From assembly GCF_006228105.1 (NCBI RefSeq), contig NZ_VDHH01000120.1: a stretch of 10,646 nucleotides of DNA; one strand, given 5' to 3'. The stretch comes from Chelonobacter sp006228105. GTDB lineage: Bacteria; Pseudomonadota; Gammaproteobacteria; Enterobacterales; Pasteurellaceae. Positions 5,658-10,646 of this stretch are shown in pieces. The translations under genes were made by a program, and so were the position numbers. Each line of letters opens with the position of its first letter. The first letter of the stretch is position 1. The notes under the pieces are model-generated. The model did not search any database. It was not told where the DNA came from and saw only the letters and a list, made by a program, of their open reading frames with translations.

Positions 5658-6947
5658 ATGGCTGAAACAGAACAAAAAAGAAGTGTATTGTCCCAAATTT
5701 TCACCCGTAAAATGCTGATTTGCGTTTTCACCGGCTTCAGTTCGGGTTTGCCATTGTATATCTTGATTTCTCTGATTCCCGCATGGTTGCGCTCGGAGCA
5801 GGTGGATCTGGCTACGATCGGCTTTTTCGCCCTCACCGGCTTGCCCTACACTTGGAAATTCCTTTGGTCACCGCTGCTCGACCGCTTTATTCCGCCATTT
5901 TTGGGACGGCGACGCGGCTGGATTTTGATCTCGCAGTTGCTGTTGATCGTCTCTTTGGGGCTGTTTGGTTTTCTCGATCCGAAAACCCAAGGCGGTTTAC
6001 AACTGATCGCTGCCGCTGCCACATTGGCGGCATTCTTTTCTGCCACGCAAGATATTGTATTGGATGCCTACCGCCGTGAGATTTTATCGGATAGAGAGCT
6101 GGGCTTGGGCAATTCAATTCATGTCAACGCCTATCGAATCGCCGGTTTTGTGCCCGGCTCGCTGTCGCTGATTTTGGCGGATTACCTGCCGTGGTCAACC
6201 ACGTTTATGATTACCGCACTTTTCATGCTGCCCGGTATTTTGATGACGCTGTTTTTAAGCTATGAGCCAAAAATTGATCTGCCACCACACCGCACGTTAA
6301 CCGACACCTTCACCAAACCGTTCAATGAGTTTTTCAGCCGCAAGGGTGTGATCAGTGCATTAGGCATTTTAAGTTTTATTTTCCTGTATAAATTCGGTGA
6401 TAGCATGGCGACCGCACTTATCACCCCGTTTTATCTGGACATGGGCTTCAGCAAAACCAATATCGGTATTGTGGCTAAAAATGCCTCAGTCTGGCCGATG
6501 TTGCTTGCGGCCATTGCCGGCGGCATTATCATGCTGAAAATTGGCATCAACCGGGCATTATGGCTGTTCGGTGTGGTACAAATCGTCACTATTTTAGGTT
6601 TTGCTTGGCTGGCTTCCTTCGGTCATTTCGACGTGATCACTACCAAAGAGTTGATTATGTTGGGTGTCGTGGTAGCGGCAGAATATATCGGTGTCGGGCT
6701 TGGCACCGCAGCATTCGTCGCCTTTATGGCGCGCGAAACCAATCCGCTGTATACCGCCACCCAATTGGCGCTGTTCACCAGCCTTGCGGCGTTGCCACGC
6801 ACGCTGTTTAATTCGCAAGCCGGTGTGTTGATTGAACATTTTGGTTATTACGACTATTTCTGGTTCTGCTTCTTCCTCGCCGTGCCGGGCATGCTCTGCC
6901 TATTCTGGGCAGCCCCTTGGAATGGTGACAGAAAGACGGAAAAATAG
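5658..6947 (+). CDS. ampG: AmpG muropeptide permease (MFS)
   Basis: Inner-membrane proton-linked importer of GlcNAc-anhydroMurNAc muropeptides for peptidoglycan recycling. In species with inducible AmpC it also governs beta-lactamase induction. The 429-residue protein starts with a short cytoplasmic arm, then the AmpG signature FTGFSSGLPLYIL, ALTGLPYTWKFLWSPLLDRF and RRRGWIL loop (residues about 19-90). About a dozen hydrophobic segments follow, with the ATQDIVLDAYRRE motif near residues 130-142, a central loop at about 205-230 and a second half containing FGDSMATALITPFYLDMGFSK. It ends just after the last membrane segment, with no C-terminal extension. GGGG lies about 9 nt before the ATG. 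Weakly coupled to galE and closed by a strong terminator. The galE-ampG adjacency is, to my memory, also seen in H. influenzae. Confidence 0.95.
   Translation: MAETEQKRSVLSQIFTRKMLICVFTGFSSGLPLYILISLIPAWLRSEQVDLATIGFFALTGLPYTWKFLWSPLLDRFIPPFLGRRRGWILISQLLLIVSLGLFGFLDPKTQGGLQLIAAAATLAAFFSATQDIVLDAYRREILSDRELGLGNSIHVNAYRIAGFVPGSLSLILADYLPWSTTFMITALFMLPGILMTLFLSYEPKIDLPPHRTLTDTFTKPFNEFFSRKGVISALGILSFIFLYKFGDSMATALITPFYLDMGFSKTNIGIVAKNASVWPMLLAAIAGGIIMLKIGINRALWLFGVVQIVTILGFAWLASFGHFDVITTKELIMLGVVVAAEYIGVGLGTAAFVAFMARETNPLYTATQLALFTSLAALPRTLFNSQAGVLIEHFGYYDYFWFCFFLAVPGMLCLFWAAPWNGDRKTEK
6213..6221 (-). other. DNA uptake signal in ampG
   Basis: Exact reverse-complement core, within codons for TALF of ampG. 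A second one in the same orientation lies 198 bp further on. Confidence 0.9.
6411..6419 (-). other. DNA uptake signal in ampG
   Basis: Exact reverse-complement core, encoding part of ATALI in ampG. Confidence 0.9.
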
Positions 6948-6956
6948 TAAAAGTTC

Positions 6957-6985
6957 GGGCGGAAAATATCCGCCCTGTTTTATTA
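6957..6985 (+). terminator. Rho-independent terminator of ampG
   Basis: GGGCGGA (6957-6963) and TCCGCCC (6969-6975) form a 7-bp stem with an AAATA loop, followed by TGTTTTATT, starting 9 bp after the ampG stop. It also separates ampG from convergent gloB. Its stem sequence is the same as the other hairpins in this window that sit next to uptake signals. Confidence 0.88.
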
Positions 6986-6995
6986 ACGAAGTTCA

Positions 6996-7004
6996 AAGTG
7001 CGGT
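6996..7004 (+). other. DNA uptake signal
   Basis: Exact AAGTGCGGT between convergent ampG and gloB, extended to AAAGTGCGGTCA, close to the full Hin-type consensus. Confidence 0.92.
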
Positions 7005-7012
7005 CAGCCATT

Positions 7013-7712
7013 TTAAAACTGATCTTTAGCTTGGCGCAAACGGATAAACGCTTCCAGTGTATCGGCTTGTAAAAACGGGTTGATTTGGCGTTCCAGGCCC
7101 AATGTTGTCGGTAAGCTGGGTTGGTTGGCGGCTCTCAGTTGTTCTACCTTCTGCAATTGCTGTGCGACCGCACTCTGATCTGCCACGACCGTTAAAGCAA
7201 AACGTAAATTGCTTAAGGTATATTCATGGGCAGCACACACAATTGTGCTGTCCGGCAATGCTTTCAAACGCTGTAACGCAGCAAACATCGCTGCATAATC
7301 ACCGGTGAAAACTCGCCCGCAACCACCGGAAAAAAGTGTATCACCACAAAACAGATGGTCGTCCAGCACAAAGCTAATATGTTGCGCAGTATGTCCCGCT
7401 GTGGTGATCACCTCGATCGTATAGTTGCCGATTTGTAATTTTCCCGGCTCGACCAGCACTGTTGCTAACTCAGCGACTTCCGGCGAACCGTATACCGCCA
7501 AATTCGGATAGTGCTGTTTCAACGCTGCAACGCCGCCGATATGATCCGCCATGTCCGTGCGTGAGCAAAATTGCTTGCGGCAGCAGATGATTGCGGTTCA
7601 AGTAATCTATAACCGGTTGTGACTCTGACGGATCAATAATTAAAACCCGATCGTTTTGCTTGGCATACAGCCAAATATAGTTGTCATTTAGTGCCGGTAA
7701 TGGTATTAACAT
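7013..7712 (-). pseudogene. gloB: Hydroxyacylglutathione hydrolase (glyoxalase II), frameshifted
   Basis: Glyoxalase II hydrolyses S-lactoylglutathione to lactate and glutathione, the second step of methylglyoxal detoxification. The fold is a metallo-beta-lactamase with two metals. The N-terminal part (MLIPLPALNDNYIWLY... to LLTHGH) and the rest (DHIGGVAALKQHYP..., GHTAQHISF, HLFCGDTLFSGGCGR, CAAHEYT) lie in different frames. The break falls inside the THxHxDH metal motif: the minus strand reads CATGGCGGATCAT, one G too many (around 7546-7550). Removing a G restores THGHADH or THGHGDH and a 232-residue protein of normal length. All other metal ligands are intact. GGAG precedes the ATG at 7712. 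The start is 37 bp from divergent yafS, as in the conserved gloB-yafS-rnhA-dnaQ block. It could be a recent mutation or a sequencing error. Confidence 0.9.
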
Positions 7713-7749
7713 AGCTTGTTCTCCGTTTAATAAACAAGGTGATCAATTT

Positions 7750-8499
7750 ATGAAATGGCGCGCAAAATATCCGTATTCTCTGCCCTTGCCGACCTCTTGG
7801 CAGCAGCTGAAGCAAGGTGATTATTATTGTAAAACACTGAATGACTATTTCAAACCCTGGTTTGCAAAGGTGTACGGTCAGCATATTTTAAAAATCGGCG
7901 GTTTGAGTGCCGAGTTGGAATGGGACTGCCCCAATCAGCACGCAATTGCGCTCTATCCTGATTTTCCGCAACCTGCCGCTTTAGACCATCATTCCATCGT
8001 GCAAGCCTGCCCGACTCGTTTGCCGTTTTATGAAAATGCGATAGACGCCTGCTTGTTGGCCAACACCCTAAATTTCAGCCAAGATCCGCACCAGTTGCTG
8101 CGTGAAGCCACTCGCGTGTTAAGCGAAGACGGCTATCTGTTTATTTCTCTGTTTAATCCGTGCAGTTCGTTGTTGTTTAAACGCCATCTAGGGCTGAAAA
8201 ACCACAGCGCACCACATCGCTGGCAGATTCGGAAATACCTCACTTGGCGGATTATTGATTGGCTGGAGTTGCTGAATTTTGAAATTGTACAACAGACCAC
8301 CCTCGCCAAATCGTCAGCGATACCGCACTTTTGCCGTCGCTTTTATGGTAATAGTGGACAGTTGGCGGTGATTGTGGCGCGCAAACGTACCATTCCGCTC
8401 ACGCTCAATCCGCAAAAAGTGCGGTTCAAAGCACCGGTGTTTGCACCTGCCAATGTGTTGACGCGCTCTAAAGAGCGTTGCCGTATTCAATCCGGCTGA
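7750..8499 (+). CDS. yafS: YafS-type SAM-dependent methyltransferase
   Basis: A 249-residue class I methyltransferase-like protein, orthologous by sequence and position to E. coli YafS (shared blocks KIGGLSAE, VIVARKRTIPLTLNP). The substrate is unknown. The usual glycine-rich SAM motif is degenerate (HILKIGGLSAELEW). The later part of the Methyltransf_11 fold is clear: CLLANTLNFSQDPHQLLRE, ATRVLSEDGYLFISLFNP. The ATG at 7750 is supported by AAGGTGAT seven bases upstream; a frame reaching back to 7681 overlaps gloB and has no such site. Its stop overlaps the end of convergent rnhA by 13 bp. Two uptake signals in opposite orientation lie in its last 180 bp. The divergent gap to gloB is only 37 bp, so their promoters must overlap coding sequence. 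Confidence 0.88.
   Translation: MKWRAKYPYSLPLPTSWQQLKQGDYYCKTLNDYFKPWFAKVYGQHILKIGGLSAELEWDCPNQHAIALYPDFPQPAALDHHSIVQACPTRLPFYENAIDACLLANTLNFSQDPHQLLREATRVLSEDGYLFISLFNPCSSLLFKRHLGLKNHSAPHRWQIRKYLTWRIIDWLELLNFEIVQQTTLAKSSAIPHFCRRFYGNSGQLAVIVARKRTIPLTLNPQKVRFKAPVFAPANVLTRSKERCRIQSG
8322..8330 (-). other. DNA uptake signal in yafS
   Basis: Exact reverse-complement core, encoding part of IPHF. It faces the plus-orientation signal at 8417-8425, 86 bp away. Confidence 0.9.
8417..8425 (+). other. DNA uptake signal in yafS
   Basis: Exact core encoding part of QKVRF in the variable C-terminal tail, where such insertions are tolerated. Confidence 0.9.
8464..8477. terminator. Small hairpin at the yafS/rnhA convergent end
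   Basis: CGCTCT-AA-AGAGCG, in practice a 5-bp stem with a 4-nt loop, lies in the last codons of yafS and 10 bp beyond the rnhA stop. No T-run follows on either strand, so its role as a bidirectional terminator is uncertain. Confidence 0.25.
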
Positions 8500-8951
8500 T
8501 AACCGCAATCCTCTTGGCTCGGCGCTTCTGCCCCTTGCCTTGCCAATTGGTCAACTTGTTCGTTTTCGACATGTCCGGCGTGCCCTTTGACCCATTGCCA
8601 CTGAATTTGATGGCGCTGAATCGCTTGATCGAGCCGCTGCCACAAATCTTGATTTTTAACCGCTTTTTTGTTGCTGGTCAACCAGTTGTTACGTTTCCAA
8701 TTGTGGATCCATTGGTTGATGCCGTTTTTCATATATTGGCTGTCGCTAGATAACCGCACTTTACAACTTTCGGTTAAACTCTCCAGCGCCACAATCACCG
8801 CCAACAGCTCCATGCGGTTGTTGGTAGTTAACCGATAACCTTGCGAAATGGTTTTTTCATGCTGTTTATAGCGCAGCAACACCCCGATTCCCCCCGGACC
8901 GGGATTGCCCAAACAGGAACCATCTGTGTATATCTCTATCTGTTTCATCAT
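8487..8951 (-). CDS. rnhA: Ribonuclease HI
   Basis: Cytoplasmic endonuclease that cuts RNA in RNA-DNA hybrids, clearing R-loops and helping primer removal. The 154-residue length matches E. coli RNase HI. Acidic catalytic residues are visible: Asp in YTDGSCLGNPGPGG (residue 10), Glu in NNRMELLAVI (near 48), Asp in LSSDSQYM (near 70) and Asp in ENEQVDQLA (near 134). The His of WVKGHAGH is the flexible-loop histidine. The substrate-handle segment WIHNWKRNNW is also conserved. Two adjacent ATGs (8951 and 8948) are possible and neither has a strong ribosome site. The 3' end overlaps convergent yafS. In E. coli rnhA is divergent from dnaQ with shared promoter DNA; here a toxin-antitoxin pair separates them. 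Confidence 0.97.
   Translation of the reverse strand: MMKQIEIYTDGSCLGNPGPGGIGVLLRYKQHEKTISQGYRLTTNNRMELLAVIVALESLTESCKVRLSSDSQYMKNGINQWIHNWKRNNWLTSNKKAVKNQDLWQRLDQAIQRHQIQWQWVKGHAGHVENEQVDQLARQGAEAPSQEDCGYQPD
8753..8761 (-). other. DNA uptake signal in rnhA
   Basis: Exact core on the coding strand of rnhA, encoding CKVRL. Confidence 0.9.
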
Positions 8952-9034
8952 CTTGCCGAATTCTTGTCAACGTTCAATTTAATTCTGAAATCATAGCTTA
9001 ATTTGCTAAAATTCCCTAGCTGCAAACGTATCGG

Positions 9035-9069
9035 TTGCCTAAAATCGTTCGATTCAATTACAATGAATC
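9035..9069 (+). promoter_or_regulatory. Toxin-antitoxin promoter and operator palindromes
   Basis: TTGCCT (9035-9040), an 18-bp spacer and TACAAT (9059-9064) make a fair promoter about 45 bp before the antitoxin ATG. The palindrome AATCG-TT-CGATT (9043-9054) lies in the spacer, and an overlapping inverted repeat GATTCA-N7-TGAATC (9051-9069) covers the -10 box. This is the layout expected for autorepression by a Phd/YefM antitoxin or antitoxin-toxin complex. Confidence 0.6.
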
Positions 9070-9108
9070 AAATTTGGCATATTTTTAATGCAATAGAGAG
9101 GTCAAAAT

Positions 9109-9372
9109 ATGGAAGCGATAACCGCAAACCAAGCAAAAGTTCATTTTGGCAGCATGCTGTTAAAAGTGCAGGATCAAGCCGTGCAAATCAATAAAAACGG
9201 CAAACCGGTGGCGGTAATGATGTCGATGGCGGACTACGAAACGATGGAAGCTCTGAAACTTCATTTTTTACAACAACGTGTCCAGCAGGCAAAAAATGAG
9301 ATTACCAACGGGCAATTAACTGACGGCAACGATTTTTTCACTGCGCTGGAAAACGGACAATATGACGGATAA
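9109..9372 (+). CDS. Phd/YefM-family antitoxin
   Basis: An 87-residue type II antitoxin. The N-terminal Phd fold is clear (MEAITANQAKVHFGSML, VQINKNGKPVAVMMSMADYE, residues 1-45): it dimerises and binds operator DNA. The Leu-rich helix and charged C-terminus (about 50-87, ending ALENGQYDG) would wrap the toxin and neutralise it. AGAGG lies 7 nt before the ATG. The gene overlaps the toxin start by 11 bp, the coupled arrangement usual for such pairs. Probably autoregulated through the palindromes just upstream. The pair sits between rnhA and dnaQ, which are usually neighbours, so it is an insertion. Family call is firm; the specific subfamily is not. Confidence 0.92.
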   Translation: MEAITANQAKVHFGSMLLKVQDQAVQINKNGKPVAVMMSMADYETMEALKLHFLQQRVQQAKNEITNGQLTDGNDFFTALENGQYDG

Positions 9373-9676
9373 TGCTGCCTTATACCACTTATCCGTTCAT
9401 GCCAAACAGGATCTGATTCAAATTCGGCACTATTCCAAGCTAAACTGGGGCGAAATTAAAGCACAACGCTACTTGAATATATTAAAACAAACCCTCTCCT
9501 TTTTGGCACTCAATCCGGCATTGGGCAAAAAACGAATAGAGTTGGGTGATGATGTTTTCAGCTTCCCATGTGAAAGCCACATCATTTATTACATCAAACA
9601 CCACTCAAATATCGTTATTTTAGCCGCGCTGCATAAAAGAATGGTGCCGAAAAACCATTTAAGCAACGAGCGTTAA
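9362..9676 (+). CDS. RelE/ParE-family toxin, ParE-like
   Basis: A 104-residue toxin. The order of motifs fits ParE: N-terminal LSVHAKQDLIQIRHYS helix hairpin with WG, then ARYLNIL-like helix (QRYLNILKQTLSFLA), NPALGKKR, the strand FPCESHIIYYI and the final strand ILAALHKRMVPKNHL. ParE toxins poison DNA gyrase, whereas RelE toxins cut mRNA. The LHxRMxPxxHL ending and the lack of RelE-type catalytic basic residues favour ParE, but this is by pattern only. Translation is coupled to the antitoxin by an 11-bp overlap. The stop lies 26 bp before dnaQ in the same direction, with no terminator between. A full-length frame with the paired antitoxin intact suggests an active module. Confidence 0.9.
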   Translation: MTDNAALYHLSVHAKQDLIQIRHYSKLNWGEIKAQRYLNILKQTLSFLALNPALGKKRIELGDDVFSFPCESHIIYYIKHHSNIVILAALHKRMVPKNHLSNER

Positions 9677-9702
9677 GCTAAATATCTTTTACGGTAAAAC
9701 CT

Positions 9703-10488
9703 ATGACAACAAAAAACACGCCTCAAATCATACCGCAGCGCCAAGTGGTGCTGGATACTGAAACTACCGGCATGAACCAGTTCGGTGCGCACTACGAAGG
9801 ACATTGCATTATCGAGATCGGAGCGGTCGAATTGATCAACCGCCGCCCGAGCGGACGCACCTTTCATGTTTATATCAAACCCGATCGCGAAGTCGATCCT
9901 GAGGCGATTAAAGTGCATGGCATCACCGATGAAATGCTAGCAGACAAACCGCCCTTTGCCGACATTGCCGCTGAGTTTATCGAATTTATCCGCGATGCCG
10001 AACTGATTATCCACAATGCGCCCTTCGATGTCGGCTTTATGGATTATGAATTTAGCAAACTGGCTGCCACCAAACAGATTAAAACCCACAAAATCAGCTT
10101 AATCACCGACAGCCTAGCGATGGCACGCAAAATGTATCCCGGCAAACGCAACAATTTGGATGCGCTATGCGATCGTTTGAATATCGACAACAGTAAACGC
10201 AGCCTGCATGGGGCGTTGCTCGATGCCGAGATTTTGGCCGATGTGTACTTGCAAATGACCGGCGGGCAAGTCAGCCTGTTTGACGAAGAGCACGCCATTG
10301 AAAATATGTCTCACACGGCATCGAATCACAGCGTGTCAACAAATAGTAGTCTAACTGCATCGAGAAATGCGTCATTGCGCACCATTTTACCAGACGATGA
10401 AGAACAGCAAGCGCATCAAAACTACTTTGAACTGCTGCAAAAGAAAAGTCGCAATAACTGTATTTGGCTGAAACGCAGCGAGCATTAA
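9703..10488 (+). CDS. dnaQ: DNA polymerase III epsilon subunit, proofreading 3'-5' exonuclease
   Basis: Removes misinserted bases as part of the pol III core with alpha and theta. At 261 residues it is a little longer than E. coli DnaQ (243), mainly in the linker. The DEDDh motifs are complete: LDTETTG (Asp18, Glu20), HNAPFDVGFMDYE (Asp of FD) and HGALLDAEILADVY (His and final Asp). GGQVSLF directly after the exonuclease domain is close to the consensus sliding-clamp motif QLSLF. A Ser/Thr/Asn-rich linker (about 205-225) and a C-terminal polymerase-binding tail (YFELLQKKS...NCIWLKR) follow. The ribosome site is weak (ACGG). No promoter is evident in the 26 bp after the toxin gene, so expression probably comes from within or before the toxin-antitoxin genes. 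tRNA-Asp follows, as in E. coli. Confidence 0.97.
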   Translation: MTTKNTPQIIPQRQVVLDTETTGMNQFGAHYEGHCIIEIGAVELINRRPSGRTFHVYIKPDREVDPEAIKVHGITDEMLADKPPFADIAAEFIEFIRDAELIIHNAPFDVGFMDYEFSKLAATKQIKTHKISLITDSLAMARKMYPGKRNNLDALCDRLNIDNSKRSLHGALLDAEILADVYLQMTGGQVSLFDEEHAIENMSHTASNHSVSTNSSLTASRNASLRTILPDDEEQQAHQNYFELLQKKSRNNCIWLKRSEH

Positions 10489-10512
10489 GCGATATACTTT
10501 CACACTCAAGCA

Positions 10513-10531
10513 GCAAAAAGTGCGGTTTTGC
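10513..10531 (+). other. Uptake signal in a small hairpin after dnaQ
   Basis: GCAAAA and TTTTGC (10513-10518, 10526-10531) flank AGTGCGG; the exact uptake core is 10518-10526. The stem is A/T rich, so it is a poor terminator. No better terminator for dnaQ is seen before the tRNA promoter. Confidence 0.6.
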
Positions 10532-10556
10532 AGCGATTCGCTTATGGATTAAGCAA

Positions 10557-10610
10557 TTGAAAATAGTTTTAAAAAAAAGGGTTGACTGCAACTGCATAGC
10601 CCTTTATCAT
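10557..10610 (+). promoter_or_regulatory. Strong promoter of tRNA-Asp
   Basis: TTGACT (10582-10587), a 17-bp spacer and TATCAT (10605-10610) are each one base from consensus. An A/T-rich tract with eight consecutive A lies just upstream (10557-10579) and could be an UP element. The region after the -10 box (TCGCCTC) is C/G rich, the discriminator type linked to growth-rate and stringent control of stable RNA genes. Start of transcription is expected about 10 bases before the tRNA. Confidence 0.85.
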
Positions 10611-10627
10611 TCGCCTCACTTAATCGC

Positions 10628-10646
10628 GGAGTGGTAGTTCAGTTGG
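10628..10646 (+). tRNA. tRNA-Asp, 5' part only
   Basis: GGAGTGGTAGTTCAGTTGG matches the acceptor strand, D-stem and start of the D-loop of gammaproteobacterial tRNA-Asp (GUC). The window ends before the anticodon, so identity rests on the acceptor sequence and on position after dnaQ, where E. coli has aspV. Confidence 0.8.

Noticed and set aside
7167..7175. Further uptake signal in gloB (ACCGCACTC)
   Set aside because: The last base differs from the 9-bp core, so I did not count it as an exact signal.
7681..7749. Upstream extension of the yafS reading frame
   Set aside because: It needs a TTG start inside gloB on the opposite strand and has no ribosome site, whereas the ATG at 7750 has AAGGTGAT at good spacing.
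9003..9194. Longer plus-strand frame upstream of and overlapping the antitoxin
   Set aside because: It is out of frame with the antitoxin, runs through the promoter palindromes and has no matching motif.

Overview
The window looks like chromosome from a Pasteurellaceae species of the Haemophilus influenzae/Aggregatibacter type. Eleven exact copies of the 9-bp DNA uptake signal core AAGTGCGGT are scattered over both strands. The order gloB-yafS-rnhA-dnaQ-tRNA-Asp is the one known from Escherichia coli and other gammaproteobacteria. I cannot fix the genus from the sequence alone; Aggregatibacter is my best guess.

Layout. (1) 1-1256: an OmpP2-like outer-membrane porin on the minus strand with a strong terminator. 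An AT-rich upstream region of several hundred bases follows, carrying a near-consensus CRP (cAMP receptor protein) site and several palindromes. (2) 1900-4260: an accessory island with two divergent paralogues of a DUF29-domain gene in direct repeat (about 615-621 bp each). Each has its own terminator and a promoter whose spacer is filled by a 22-bp inverted repeat. Between them lies a wrecked IS3-family transposase, next to copy 1 lies a heptamer tandem repeat, and upstream of copy 2 is an unrecognised small gene. (3) 4260-4569: a degraded or hypothetical stretch with a hairpin plus uptake-signal repeat. (4) 4570-6985: galE (UDP-glucose 4-epimerase) and ampG (muropeptide permease) on the plus strand, ended by a clear terminator. 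(5) 7013-10488: gloB (minus, frameshifted in the metal-binding motif), yafS-type methyltransferase (plus), rnhA (minus), a Phd/YefM-ParE type II toxin-antitoxin pair (plus) and dnaQ (plus). (6) 10582-10646: a consensus-like stable-RNA promoter and the first 19 bases of tRNA-Asp, cut by the window end.

How it fits together. The housekeeping genes act in surface sugar supply (galE), peptidoglycan recycling (ampG), methylglyoxal detoxification (gloB), RNA-DNA hybrid removal (rnhA) and replication proofreading (dnaQ). Two accessory insertions stand out. One is the toxin-antitoxin module in the normally compact rnhA-dnaQ divergent intergenic region; it leaves dnaQ 26 bp behind the toxin gene, probably dependent on read-through from the autoregulated toxin-antitoxin promoter. 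The other is the DUF29 duplication, whose ends and control regions are almost identical while the middle of the protein has diverged. That pattern suggests recombination or selection within a multicopy cassette of unknown function.
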